Numbered from the stretch's first letter, positions 44,086 through 53,805 are shown. The stretch is DNA of 64,000 nt from Clostridioides sp. ES-S-0054-01 (GCA_021561035.1 CP067346.1:2573001-2637000); one strand, 5' to 3'. The notes: generated by a model not told the origin, from the sequence alone. Translations and numbers: made by a program.

Positions 44086-45504
44086 TTAAAAATTAAAATA
44101 AATAAATGGATTATAGCTTCCAGTTACTAAATATGTCACAGAAATAAAGAACAATAAAATAGCTGAGATTGGATAAAATACATTAAATATCATACTACAT
44201 CTAGCTTGTTCAACAACAAATTTATTGATTTTCTTCGCAATAGGTATACTAAAAATAAATGCAAACATAAAGAAAATCCAGTATTCTTTTAAAAACATAT
44301 ATGTATAATCACTCCATATAATTCCATTTCCTCCAAACATAGCTTTAAAATAATTATGTGCTTCTTTTAAATTGGGGGCTCTAAATAATACCCATCCAAA
44401 ATTAACTGCTAATAAAGTATAAATATGTTTTATAAAATTGTGATTTTCAATCTTTTCAAACATTATAAAACGCTCTATAATTAAGAAAACAAAATTTAAA
44501 ATTCCCCAAATTACAAATGTCCATTCTGCTCCATGCCATATTCCAGTAAATAACCATACTATAAACATGTTTCTAATCATAATATCTTTATTTGCTACTC
44601 TAGAACCTCCAAGTGGAAAGTATATATAGCTCTTAAACCACATTCCCAAAGAAATATGCCATCTTCTCCAAAACTCAGTGATTGATTTTGATATATATGG
44701 ATAATTAAAGTTTTCTTCAAATTTAAAACCAAACATAAGACCTAATCCTATAGCCATATCTGAATAAGCAGAGAAATCAAAGAATATTTGCAGAGTATAA
44801 GCTATAGAACCAAGCCACGCAAGCGATACAGCTATTTCTCCTTGACTATTCATAGTATAAATATAATCTGCTACTATAGCCATGTTATTTGAAATTAATA
44901 CTTTTTTGCCTAGACCTGTTATAAACCTACAAGTTCCAATAGAAAATTTATCCCACGTTTCTTTTCTATTAAGAATTTGCTCTGCCACACTTTCATATCT
45001 AACTATAGGACCTGCTATTAATTGTGGGAAAAAGGCTATATATAGTCCCACATAAAAAGGATTCTTTTGAACTTCTCCATGTCTACGATATACATCTATA
45101 ACATAAGACATTCCTTGAAATGTAAAGAATGAAATTCCTATAGGTAGAACAATATTAGGTATAGTCAATTCAGTACTAATAAGTTCGCTAATATTTCTTA
45201 GTGCAAAAGCTAGGTATTTAAATATAAATAAAACTCCTATATTATATGCACACATTAAAAACAAAAAAATTTTTACTTTTATTTTACTTTCTCTATATCT
45301 ATCTACTAGTAAACCAAATATATAATTCATTATTATAGAAGCTATCATAATAACAACAAACTTTGGTTCTCCCCAAGCATAAAAAAATAAACTAACAACA
45401 AGTAATATCATATTCTGTATCGTTCGATTAAACCTAAATACATAATATAATACCAAAGTTATTGGTAAAAAATAAAATAAAAAAATTAAGCTTGAAAATA
45501 ACAA
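44086..45504 (-). CDS. MBOAT acyltransferase of exopolysaccharide operon (AlgI-like)
   Basis: This 472-residue membrane-bound O-acyltransferase has about ten to eleven TM segments and moves acetyl groups across the membrane. Family landmarks: PIGISFFTFQGMSYVIDVYR, PQLIAGPIVRYE, EFWRRWHISLGMWFKSYIY and the catalytic His in GIWHGAEWTFVIWG. The start is TTG at 45504 with GAGGAGG upstream. Alginate AlgI and DltB are the closest functional models. The adjacent cellulose synthase makes O-acetylation of the glucan the expected role, rather than D-alanylation, because no DltA or carrier gene is present. Confidence 0.88.
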   Translation of the reverse strand: MLFSSLIFLFYFLPITLVLYYVFRFNRTIQNMILLVVSLFFYAWGEPKFVVIMIASIIMNYIFGLLVDRYRESKIKVKIFLFLMCAYNIGVLFIFKYLAFALRNISELISTELTIPNIVLPIGISFFTFQGMSYVIDVYRRHGEVQKNPFYVGLYIAFFPQLIAGPIVRYESVAEQILNRKETWDKFSIGTCRFITGLGKKVLISNNMAIVADYIYTMNSQGEIAVSLAWLGSIAYTLQIFFDFSAYSDMAIGLGLMFGFKFEENFNYPYISKSITEFWRRWHISLGMWFKSYIYFPLGGSRVANKDIMIRNMFIVWLFTGIWHGAEWTFVIWGILNFVFLIIERFIMFEKIENHNFIKHIYTLLAVNFGWVLFRAPNLKEAHNYFKAMFGGNGIIWSDYTYMFLKEYWIFFMFAFIFSIPIAKKINKFVVEQARCSMIFNVFYPISAILLFFISVTYLVTGSYNPFIYFNF

Positions 45505-45521
45505 AATATAACCTCCTCTCT

Positions 45522-46598
45522 TTACTTAGTCTTTGATTTTTTTTTCCAATATAAGTATATTCCTAAAAACATTGCTACTAAAGACATAAATAAAATTCGA
45601 ATAAGTGTTATAATATTATTCATAAAATTTATTTCTTTCATGTCTTGTACTGTCGGTGATTGCTCAGGAGATACTAATGTATATGGAACACCATCCTTAT
45701 CCTTTTTATTAATACTCCAAGATTGAGTCAATGTTATTTTCTTTCCAATTTTAAACTTATCACCAACATTAACTTGTAAAATAATTTGTCCAGGTTTGGC
45801 TTTACTGTTTAATGTTAATTTACCTTTTTGAGATATAGTTATATTATCTTGTTTTTCCATAAGTGAATACTTGACATCTGAATTATTTTCAATCCCTAAT
45901 ACTTTGTACTGACTTATGCTCTGACCCAATACAGGTATTTGTACTTCTTCATCACCAGTTATTTTAGTATTATGTAAAGATTCTAATTGCTCTTGAGACA
46001 ATAAGGATAACTTTCTTATAATAACAATATTATGTTCTTCATTAGATGGAATAAATGTAATCCCCCAACTAACAATATCTGAAAGTCTATTAAAATCTAA
46101 TAACATATTATTTTTATCATTTATAAAACTATTAAAATTCACATAAATTTTTCCTTCAAATTCTCCTGGTACTTCTATACATCCATCTTTTATTTTATCT
46201 AAATAGATTATATTTTTATCTTCAAGAAAAACTTCACTACCTTCTTTTAACCTAAATTCAGTCATACTTTTACTTTGTATACTTAAATTTATTCGTTGAG
46301 AGCTTTTATTTTTATTTTGAATCTCAATATAAAAATTATGGTACATACTCCAATTTTCTTTTATATTTTGGTAAACATATAAATAACGTTCTTCATCATC
46401 TTTAGAACTATCTGTTTCTATTTTTATACCTTTATCTTCATGCGTAATTTTAGAACTTAAATTATTCTCTATCTTTTTAAAATATAAATCTAAATTTTTG
46501 TTACTTATTGCTAAACTTACAAAAGTAGCATTTATAAAAAAAATAAACACCAAAATAAAATATTTTAAAGAACAAAAAAATACTTTTAAAGTTTTCAT
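45522..46598 (-). CDS. Membrane-anchored accessory protein of exopolysaccharide operon
   Basis: This 358-residue protein has an N-terminal TM (from LKVFFCSLKYFILVFIFF), a long extracytoplasmic beta-rich region (residues ~35-315, with an Ig/bacterial-Ig-like stretch ISQKGKLTLNSKAKPGQIIL) and a C-terminal TM (LIRILFMSLVAMFLGIYLYW) with a basic tail. I do not recognise a named family. Its place directly after the synthase gene and its topology are those of BcsB, the partner that guides nascent cellulose in Gram-negatives, but no clear BcsB motif is visible. The start is ATG 46598 with AGGAGAG upstream. Confidence 0.65.
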   Translation of the reverse strand: MKTLKVFFCSLKYFILVFIFFINATFVSLAISNKNLDLYFKKIENNLSSKITHEDKGIKIETDSSKDDEERYLYVYQNIKENWSMYHNFYIEIQNKNKSSQRINLSIQSKSMTEFRLKEGSEVFLEDKNIIYLDKIKDGCIEVPGEFEGKIYVNFNSFINDKNNMLLDFNRLSDIVSWGITFIPSNEEHNIVIIRKLSLLSQEQLESLHNTKITGDEEVQIPVLGQSISQYKVLGIENNSDVKYSLMEKQDNITISQKGKLTLNSKAKPGQIILQVNVGDKFKIGKKITLTQSWSINKKDKDGVPYTLVSPEQSPTVQDMKEINFMNNIITLIRILFMSLVAMFLGIYLYWKKKSKTK

Positions 46599-46608
46599 TT
46601 CATCTCTC

Positions 46609-48915
46609 CTAAATATATTCCATGGGTTCAAACTCATCTGTACTTTTTTCTTTCTTTTTACTAGGTTTTGAAATAATAATTGTCTTATTTTGTAATATCC
46701 AATCCATCATCTCATCTCTTAAAAAGAAATTTTGCATTACACTATCAATGTTATTCACTTTATATAAAATACCTCTTTCATTAGTTTTACCCTCACATAA
46801 ATTACATTCTAGGGCAATATTATCATTAATTTCTAATTCTATTTCTTTAGGATAAGTATTTATATTTTCAAAATTTAATAATACATATTGATAATTAAAA
46901 TTTACTATTCTTAATTTACCTATATTTTTTATATCCATCTGAAAATTCATATTGATTCTTGGACTTCTTCGTGATAATGTTCTAGTTTTCTCGATACGTT
47001 TTTTTACATTAATTTGCAAATCATCAAAGAAACCTAGTTGATTAGATATTGTCATTGGTAAAGTAGGTATTCTATCATGAACAATACACATCCAGTTATC
47101 TATTTCACTATCTTCAATATGTGTAATATAAGCTGCATATTTCCATTTTGAATCCACTTCAACAACATTAACAATCTTTGCCTTCATATTAGCTATATAC
47201 ATTTCATTTCCTGATTTTTCTCTAAACTCTACCTCAAATTCCTCATCTGGAGAAATATATTCTGGATTTTCCAACAAAAATGCAAATCCACTTTCTGATA
47301 TATCAATTGTTTTTGAAGAAAGAACATAAGAATTTTTCTTTAACTTAAAATCAATTTCAGCAATATAACGCTCAGACTTTCTTAACTGTTGTCTTCCTGA
47401 TATAAATAATGTAGCCATAACAAGATTGAAAAAGTTTCCAATTAACCAAAATAGTACAACTGAATATGTCATTGAACTCATTTCAAATATTGCTATAAAC
47501 ATTTTTAAAATTCCTATTATAGATAACACTATATAAATAAAATAAGGTATTCCCTGTAAAAATTTATACATTTTACTTTCTTCTAATTTATTCTTATTTG
47601 TTACTGAAAATTTATTTTTGGATATTGCGAACGTTTCAAGTATTACTGCTGGCATCAAAGACTGAAACATTATAGTTTCATATATATTGCTCCATCTAGT
47701 ATTTCTTATATTTTGAGAAAATATTTTAAGAGATAAACTACTTAAAATATACATTGGTAACCAAAACACCAATACTTGAAGTAATGTACATTTTACTACA
47801 ATCACATTAAACACAGAAAACAAAATAGGTGCCATTATATATACAAAGCGTTTTATACTTGCATACCAATAAGTAATTGAAGAAATATAACTTATTTTCT
47901 GCCAAAATCCTAAACCTCTCCTAAACAAAATATTTAGACGTCTACCAGTTTGTATGCATCCACGTGCCCATCTTTCACGTTGCTTAATAAGACTTTTTAA
48001 ATCAGTAGGAGATAAACCTGATGCATGTACTTCTGGAATAGCATAGCATCTATACCCCTTACTTTGAATTAAGATACCTGTTGCAAAATCTTCCGTAATA
48101 GAATAAGTGTAAAATCCATCAACTTCTTCCAGAGCTTCCCTTGAAATAACTGTATTACTACCACCATAAATTACAGAATTTGTCCTATTTCTAGCCAATT
48201 GAATATCTCTGTAAAAATAATCTTGCTCATTTGGAATTCTACCCTCAGAGTGCAGATTAAATTGAAACAAATCTGGATTATAAAAGCTCTGTGGGGTTTG
48301 TACAAAACCAACCTTTTCATACTCCTCTTTTTCTCCATCTTTCTTAGCCTGCTCATTTTTCAAAAAGTATGGTACTGTAGCAATCAAAAAATCATGCATT
48401 GGTATCATATCTGCATCAAATGTAGCAATCAAAGGGGAGTTTGTATGTTGCATTGCATTATTCAAATTTCCAGCTTTTGCTCCTTCTCTTTCTGTTCTAG
48501 TTATATAATTTACACCCATTTTTTCTGCTAGAATACGCATTTCTTCACGATTTCCATCATCACATACGTATATATGTACCTTTTTCTTATCTGGATATTG
48601 CATATGTATACATCCATTTATGGTTTTTCTCACCAAATCAACAGATTCATTATATGTTGCAATAAATACATCTACATGTGGATAAAGCTCTTCACTTATA
48701 ATTGGTTTTTCAGGATACTCAATATTTGACATACCATAATAATGTACAAACATTTCCATCATGCCTATTATCTCTACAAAAAGCAGTATTATAGCACATA
48801 TTAAGGCAAACATACCTTCTTCTTTAGGTACTGTATAAAAAATCCTCCAAAAAATATATATGATATTCGTAATAATAGTTAAAATTATAAGTATCTTTTT
48901 TGAATTTTTCTTCAT
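46609..48915 (-). CDS. ccsA: Cellulose synthase-like GT2 with PilZ domain
   Basis: This 768-residue processive beta-glycosyltransferase resembles BcsA. After two TMs, a GT2 domain (~75-320) has DDG (119-121), DAD (D167/D169), TED (273-276) and Q312RERW316, the full catalytic set for polymerising UDP-sugar, most likely UDP-glucose. Further TMs (~350-510) form the export channel. A PilZ domain follows with R512xxxR516 and D538ISESG543, the c-di-GMP binding motifs of BcsA. A C-terminal ~180-residue region is of unclear function. It matches the clostridial ccs cellulose synthase as I recall it. GAGGTG precedes the ATG. Confidence 0.9.
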   Translation of the reverse strand: MKKNSKKILIILTIITNIIYIFWRIFYTVPKEEGMFALICAIILLFVEIIGMMEMFVHYYGMSNIEYPEKPIISEELYPHVDVFIATYNESVDLVRKTINGCIHMQYPDKKKVHIYVCDDGNREEMRILAEKMGVNYITRTEREGAKAGNLNNAMQHTNSPLIATFDADMIPMHDFLIATVPYFLKNEQAKKDGEKEEYEKVGFVQTPQSFYNPDLFQFNLHSEGRIPNEQDYFYRDIQLARNRTNSVIYGGSNTVISREALEEVDGFYTYSITEDFATGILIQSKGYRCYAIPEVHASGLSPTDLKSLIKQRERWARGCIQTGRRLNILFRRGLGFWQKISYISSITYWYASIKRFVYIMAPILFSVFNVIVVKCTLLQVLVFWLPMYILSSLSLKIFSQNIRNTRWSNIYETIMFQSLMPAVILETFAISKNKFSVTNKNKLEESKMYKFLQGIPYFIYIVLSIIGILKMFIAIFEMSSMTYSVVLFWLIGNFFNLVMATLFISGRQQLRKSERYIAEIDFKLKKNSYVLSSKTIDISESGFAFLLENPEYISPDEEFEVEFREKSGNEMYIANMKAKIVNVVEVDSKWKYAAYITHIEDSEIDNWMCIVHDRIPTLPMTISNQLGFFDDLQINVKKRIEKTRTLSRRSPRINMNFQMDIKNIGKLRIVNFNYQYVLLNFENINTYPKEIELEINDNIALECNLCEGKTNERGILYKVNNIDSVMQNFFLRDEMMDWILQNKTIIISKPSKKKEKSTDEFEPMEYI

Positions 48916-48919
48916 AAAA

Positions 48920-49900
48920 TCACCTCTTTTCTATTAATGCGTTTAATATATCTCTATCCCAAGTACCTTCAATTTGATTGTATATCCCAAATCCAGAAGC
49001 AAGTTCCCAATAAGCCCATGAAAAGTTTCGTTTTTCAGCTTCTTCTCTTACAGCTTTTATCCAAGCTTTTCTTGAAGCTTCTGGTGCCTCTTTTGTTATT
49101 CCAAATTCACCCAAAAAGACTTTTACTTTATTTTTATTTGCCCATTTTTCCACAGTATCAAACCTTTTCTTTAAATAATCCATTTGTTCATTTGTTCCTT
49201 CCCAAGTAATATTACTCAAGTGCTCAAATCCCTTATGATAGATATTTCCTTGAAATGCAAAATCATTTGGTTCATAATAGTGAAAAGAAACTATTATATT
49301 AGAATCTTTAGGAATATTTAATTCATTTAAATAATCAATTTGATAGAAATTATATGGTCCCACTATAAGTGTTCTTTTAGGATTAGTTTTTCTAATTATA
49401 TTTATTGCTTCTTCAAGGTATTCATTTAGTAACTGTGAAGATAGATTTTCTTTAGGTTCATTTAATAATTCAAATACCAGTTTTTTATCATATTTTTGAT
49501 ACCTATTAGCTATCTGTTGCCATATTTTTAAAAACTCTTCTTTATGAACTCCTGGTTCTTTCATAATTTCCTCAAAATGATGTAAATCCAACACAACTAT
49601 TAAGTCTTTATCCAATGCATAATTTACATATTCATCAATCTTTTTAAAAAATTCTTCGTCAATTTTAAAATCATTAGAATCTGACGTATAATCAGAAAAC
49701 CTTACTGGTATACGTACTGTGTCAAAACCTGCATCTTTTATATCATCAAAAAACTTATTTGACATTTTTACATCCCAGGTAAAATCCTTAGGTGATTCTA
49801 GTGCATTACCTATATTTATCCCTCGTTGCATCTTAATTGTATCGCTGTTTCCTCTTATTACAAGATAAAATCCAATAAAAGCTATACTTAAAAAAAACAT
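48920..49900 (-). CDS. ccsZ: Membrane-anchored GH5 endoglucanase of exopolysaccharide operon
   Basis: This family 5 cellulase of ~326 residues is held by an N-terminal hydrophobic anchor (FFLSIAFIGFYLVI). RGINIGNALESP opens the barrel, acid/base Glu is in FELLNEPKE, the YNFYQIDY and SFHYYEPNDF aromatic/His positions follow, and nucleophile Glu is in VFLGEFGITKEA. In cellulose operons such enzymes (BcsZ, CcsZ) trim the polymer. It is the first gene of the operon, four bases before the synthase. The ATG at 49900 lacks a ribosome site; GGGAGGAG stands about 30 bases upstream, where the same frame continues (SKIKRIGIII), so translation may begin earlier at a non-standard codon. Confidence 0.87.
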   Translation of the reverse strand: MFFLSIAFIGFYLVIRGNSDTIKMQRGINIGNALESPKDFTWDVKMSNKFFDDIKDAGFDTVRIPVRFSDYTSDSNDFKIDEEFFKKIDEYVNYALDKDLIVVLDLHHFEEIMKEPGVHKEEFLKIWQQIANRYQKYDKKLVFELLNEPKENLSSQLLNEYLEEAINIIRKTNPKRTLIVGPYNFYQIDYLNELNIPKDSNIIVSFHYYEPNDFAFQGNIYHKGFEHLSNITWEGTNEQMDYLKKRFDTVEKWANKNKVKVFLGEFGITKEAPEASRKAWIKAVREEAEKRNFSWAYWELASGFGIYNQIEGTWDRDILNALIEKR

Positions 49901-49975
49901 TATAATAATACCTATTCTTTTTATCTTACTCTCCTCCCAACAATATTGTCTTCCATATAATATTACTTAATCCCT

Positions 49976-49984
49976 ATTATAACA
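49976..49984 (-). promoter_or_regulatory. Extended -10 promoter of exopolysaccharide operon
   Basis: TGTTATAAT on the minus strand is a perfect extended -10 element ~75 bases upstream of the GH5 gene. No c-di-GMP riboswitch consensus is seen between it and the gene, so control by c-di-GMP would act on the PilZ domain. Confidence 0.5.
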
Positions 49985-50089
49985 AATTAAAGTACATCAT
50001 GTTATATATAATTATTGTCATTTATAAACTTTATAGTGTTTATAATTGTTTTAAAACATTAAATACAACTAAAAAAACAAAAGGGTGTC

Positions 50090-50197
50090 TCAGAATAGGG
50101 ATAAGCCTATTTTTCATTATTGAAATAATGAAAATATATTTTATTTCATACAAAAAGAGTGCCTCATGAACTAAAAAGTTCATTTTGAGGCACCCTT
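50090..50197 (-). repeat. MITE-like dispersed repeat, copy B
   Basis: This is the second copy of the element at 21267-21381, in inverted orientation. Ends read GGGTGTCTCAGAAT and, at the other side, ATTTTGAGGCACCC: terminal inverted repeats with two mismatches over 14 bases. An inner hairpin TGAACTTTTTAGTTCA is shared. Reading minus, GTGCCTCA and TGAGGCAC pair and are followed by TCTTTTTG, so this copy serves as terminator of the DUF4091 gene. Confidence 0.68.
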
Positions 50198-50205
50198 ATG
50201 TTTTT

Positions 50206-51954
50206 TTATAATCTATCTAACAACTCTAATACATATTTTTTAACTTTATCATATGCACAATTATCTAGTGAGTATCCTAGTTCTATATCTCCAAAACCTT
50301 TAATCTCAGCATTTTCTTTTTTATTTAATAATTCTTGCATAATCTCAACTTCTATATACTCTCTTCCCTTTTCTTTTTCTAACATGGTAAATAGCTCAAA
50401 ATCCTGTATCCCAAATCTTAAATTCTCCATTCTAACACTTCTAACTGGCTTTAAATCTTTTCCAGGATAAACAAAAAACATATCTCCAGCTTTCCAAATA
50501 GGGAATTTGTAACTTGAATCTTTCCAAGGGTCTTCTGTCCATAAATTATAGTCCCATCTTAAAAATCCATCAAGACCAAAATAATAAGTATACCATCCTA
50601 TTATTCTATTTTCTACAAAAGGGGAACTTATAAAACTATTTGGTTTCTCTGGAAAACAGCATACAAACCAAGTCAATATTCCACCTTTGTCGTTGATTTT
50701 TTTCTTTAGATTTTCTATATCTTTATAATTTTGGATAGTAAGTTTTAAATTTATTGACATATCATCAATTTCATCTTTAGCTCTATCTAAAAAATTTTGG
50801 TCGTGAGTTGCTGATTTATATTTAACTCGATGAGTGCTTACAGTAGAATTTATAAATTCTATACACTCTTTGACTACTTCTGGATTATTTGGCTCATCAG
50901 CTATAATCCTTACTCTATCCCATAATCCACATTCTATTAAATGATTTAACACTAATCCTATATATTCTTTTAAATCATTTGTATTATTTATAAATTTAAA
51001 TACTTTATCACTTTCATCAAAATATCTTACTCTTATAGGGTCCTTATAGCCTTCTACAGGGTTTCCAAACTCACCAGCACACCAATTACCTAATAGACCA
51101 AATAAATCTATCTCCTGAGCCATTTTATACTTATCAGCTATACTTATATACTTATCCATACTATCAAAGTTACATTTAATCTTTCCATCTAAACCTTTTG
51201 ATACACTTACCATGTTATATTCATATAAGTTGGATGGATTTTTATAAACTTTATAACAACTTTGTCCTGCCCATGGATAATCTGAAACTATAACTGTTGC
51301 AACTTTTTCTCCTAAATAAGCCAGTTCTTTTAAATAGTTATCGATTATTTCAAAATGAATATCAGACCATAACTCAACTTTATACATTCTAGCTAAACAA
51401 CTTGGATGTTGCCATAAATCTAAAAAGAATTTACTTTCATCCAAAGGCTTTAATACAACATTTTTTACCTCTACAGGAACATCAATTGTACAAACTTTTT
51501 CTTCATCTTCATATCCAAAGCTTTTAAATATATCAATACCTATATTAAAGTTATTTTTTTCAAAATCTTCTGGTACTTTACCTTCAATCCAAAATGTTTG
51601 AGGTAAATATTGCTCTACTAATATATCTTTGTCCCTTAAAATAGCATCATTTACAAATGCTTTTGTGTCATCTTGAACATATCCTAATATATTTATACTA
51701 AAATTATTTTCTAAGCTATTAGACACATTTAATGCTAATCTTACTCTATTTCCCAGACCTTTCCATGATATAGCATTGCTTTTATCAATTGTACAATTAA
51801 ATTCTTCTGTTGCTTTTAGCATAATTTGAAATGCAAATTTTTCACCTTTAGCTACTACAATATCTAAATCCTTAGCTTCCCAAGTTTCAGATTCTATAAC
51901 AGAATATTTATTGTGTTTGAATGTGCAATCTTTCAGCACATATGAAATTTCCAT
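50206..51954 (-). CDS. DUF4091-type putative glycoside hydrolase
   Basis: This 582-residue protein has no signal peptide. The C-terminal ~450 residues fit the DUF4091/glycoside-hydrolase-like family: FFLDLWQHPSCLARMY and ELWSDIHFEIIDNYLKEL open a barrel-like domain, IIADEPNNPEVV carries an acidic pair, GWYTYYFGLDGFLRWDYNLW follows, and YPGKDLKPVRSVRMENLR is near the end. The N-terminal ~170 residues are beta-rich. It is the last gene of an ABC sugar-import operon, so it probably processes the imported glycan in the cytoplasm. Catalytic residues and substrate are not established. Confidence 0.7.
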   Translation of the reverse strand: MEISYVLKDCTFKHNKYSVIESETWEAKDLDIVVAKGEKFAFQIMLKATEEFNCTIDKSNAISWKGLGNRVRLALNVSNSLENNFSINILGYVQDDTKAFVNDAILRDKDILVEQYLPQTFWIEGKVPEDFEKNNFNIGIDIFKSFGYEDEEKVCTIDVPVEVKNVVLKPLDESKFFLDLWQHPSCLARMYKVELWSDIHFEIIDNYLKELAYLGEKVATVIVSDYPWAGQSCYKVYKNPSNLYEYNMVSVSKGLDGKIKCNFDSMDKYISIADKYKMAQEIDLFGLLGNWCAGEFGNPVEGYKDPIRVRYFDESDKVFKFINNTNDLKEYIGLVLNHLIECGLWDRVRIIADEPNNPEVVKECIEFINSTVSTHRVKYKSATHDQNFLDRAKDEIDDMSINLKLTIQNYKDIENLKKKINDKGGILTWFVCCFPEKPNSFISSPFVENRIIGWYTYYFGLDGFLRWDYNLWTEDPWKDSSYKFPIWKAGDMFFVYPGKDLKPVRSVRMENLRFGIQDFELFTMLEKEKGREYIEVEIMQELLNKKENAEIKGFGDIELGYSLDNCAYDKVKKYVLELLDRL

Positions 51955-52010
51955 AGTTTAAATTCCTCCATATTTATACAATTTTATTCTATATTTTAAA
52001 ATCGGACTAT

Positions 52011-52820
52011 TTAACCTTTTATACCAGATAAAGACACTCCTTCAACAAATTTACTCTGTAAAATCAAATAGAAAATAAATGGAGGTAAAAATGTTATTGT
52101 CGCTCCTGCCATCATTTGTCCATAATTAGTTATCTGGAATGTTTTAAGAGTAGATAATCCAACTGTTAATGTTCTCATTGCATCTTTAGTTGTTGCTATA
52201 AGAGGCCACATAAACTCATTCCAAGCTCCCATAAAAGTAAATATTGCTAGTGTAATTAATGCCGGCTTAATTAGAGGTAATACTATTTGTATTAAAATCC
52301 TAAAATCTGAACAACCATCTATTTTTGCTGATTCTAATAGCTCTTTTGGTACTCCTAAAATAGCTTGCCTCATTATAAATACACCAAATGCAGTTGGTAT
52401 TGGCATAATAAGTGCAAGATAACTATTTATCCATCCTAAGTGCTTCATTATTATATAAAGTGGTATCATTGTAACTTGAGATGGTATAATTAAAGTCATT
52501 ATCATAAATAAGAATAACTTATCACTACCTTTAAAATCCATCTTCGCAAAAGAATATCCTGCTAATGTACTAAATACTAAATTTAATAATACACCTGAAA
52601 AAGATACTATCGCTGTATTTAAAAAATATTGTGCAAATCCTTTTTTAGTAAAGATATCTATATAGTTTTGAAGAGTTACTGTTGAAAAAGATATATCCAA
52701 ACTATATGAGTTGTATGTTATCTTTAATGATATTATCAACATGTATATAAAAGGTACTAAACTTGCACATGCTATAAATAAAAGTAAACCATCACTCAAT
52801 AATCTTCTTGTTGTTTTCAT
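52011..52820 (-). CDS. Carbohydrate ABC transporter permease, MalG type
   Basis: This 269-residue inner-membrane permease has six TMs and the EAA loop for ATPase docking, ILGVPKELLESAKIDGCSDFRIL (residues ~153-175). It pairs with the MalF-type permease encoded 15 bases upstream. It ends SLSGIKG, as in many CUT1 permeases. No ATPase gene is present, so a shared MsmX/UgpC-type ATPase encoded elsewhere is presumably used. Confidence 0.92.
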   Translation of the reverse strand: MKTTRRLLSDGLLLFIACASLVPFIYMLIISLKITYNSYSLDISFSTVTLQNYIDIFTKKGFAQYFLNTAIVSFSGVLLNLVFSTLAGYSFAKMDFKGSDKLFLFMIMTLIIPSQVTMIPLYIIMKHLGWINSYLALIMPIPTAFGVFIMRQAILGVPKELLESAKIDGCSDFRILIQIVLPLIKPALITLAIFTFMGAWNEFMWPLIATTKDAMRTLTVGLSTLKTFQITNYGQMMAGATITFLPPFIFYLILQSKFVEGVSLSGIKG

Positions 52821-52835
52821 ATTATACCTACCTTT

Positions 52836-53753
52836 CTAAAAATCTGAATTGTCTCGTTTTACAAGCTTGTTTTGTAAAATCGAAACTACTGCTATTAACA
52901 AAAACAATACGTTTGCTACAGTCATTGCATATCCAGAATTAAAGTTTTTAAAGTTTAAGTTAAATGCATGCATAACTATACTCATAGTAGATATACCTGG
53001 ACCTCCACCTGTCACAGTATAAACTAAGTCAAATACTTGTAATGACCATATCGAACCTAAAAATACAACCATTATTGTAGTTGGTTTCAATAAAGGTACA
53101 GTTATTTTTATAAATTCTTGAAATTTTGTAGCTCCGTCAACCTTAGCCACTTCATAACAGTGCTTTGGTAAATTCATTATAGCTGAAATATAAATTACCA
53201 TAAAATATCCTATATTTTTCCACATGGATATAAACATAAGCGTAGGTAATGCTGTCTTACTATCTCCTAAAAGTTTAGATGACTCTATTCCAAAAGTACC
53301 CAATATCTGATATATAATGGAACCTTCCCCATTCAATAAAGCCCTCCATACCATACCTATCAAAACCATAGATGATAATACTGGTATAAATATAGCACCT
53401 TTAGCAAATGAAGCTATTTTGCTACTTCCTTTTCCTGTAATCCAAACTGCCAAAATCAATGATAAGATAGTTTGGCAAGGTACTACAACAACAGTAAATT
53501 TAATAGTATTCATAATGGATACTTTTAATATTTCATCTGTAAATAATTTTTTATAGTTTTCTAAACCTATAAAGGTAGCTGGGCTAATAATATTATACTT
53601 TGTAAAACTAAAGTATATTGACATTATTATTGGTAGCACATAAAATGACACCAAAATTATTCCTAATGGCAATATATACATATACGGTTTAATATTTAAT
53701 TTTATTTTTTTCCTTTTTGAATTCTCTTCAAAATCTCTAACTAAGTTTTCCAT
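52836..53753 (-). CDS. Carbohydrate ABC transporter permease, MalF type
   Basis: This 305-residue CUT1 permease has an N-terminal cytoplasmic tail, six TMs, and the EAA loop in LPKHCYEVAKVDGATKFQEF (~200-220). VYTVTGGGPGISTMS is the usual periplasmic-side loop of this family. GAGGATAAA precedes the ATG. It lies between the binding-protein gene, from which it is separated by a 97-base gap with a 30-bp palindrome, and the MalG-type gene. Confidence 0.92.
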   Translation of the reverse strand: MENLVRDFEENSKRKKIKLNIKPYMYILPLGIILVSFYVLPIIMSIYFSFTKYNIISPATFIGLENYKKLFTDEILKVSIMNTIKFTVVVVPCQTILSLILAVWITGKGSSKIASFAKGAIFIPVLSSMVLIGMVWRALLNGEGSIIYQILGTFGIESSKLLGDSKTALPTLMFISMWKNIGYFMVIYISAIMNLPKHCYEVAKVDGATKFQEFIKITVPLLKPTTIMVVFLGSIWSLQVFDLVYTVTGGGPGISTMSIVMHAFNLNFKNFNSGYAMTVANVLFLLIAVVSILQNKLVKRDNSDF

Positions 53754-53775
53754 TTTATCCTCTCCAATATAAATA

Positions 53776-53805
53776 TTAGCATTGTATTTATAAATACAAT
53801 GCTAA
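53776..53805. repeat. 30-bp perfect palindrome between binding-protein and permease genes
   Basis: The two halves TTAGCATTGTATTTA (53776-53790) and TAAATACAATGCTAA (53791-53805) are exact reverse complements. In the minus-strand mRNA they make a strong stem-loop 45 bases after the binding-protein stop. No T run follows, so mRNA 3'-end protection or partial termination is more likely than full termination. A protein binding site is also possible. Confidence 0.75.

Noticed and set aside
49901-50089. Possible c-di-GMP riboswitch before the exopolysaccharide operon
   Set aside because: I looked for GEMM-type conserved blocks such as GCAAACC with a paired A-rich core and found none. c-di-GMP control is expected at the PilZ domain instead.
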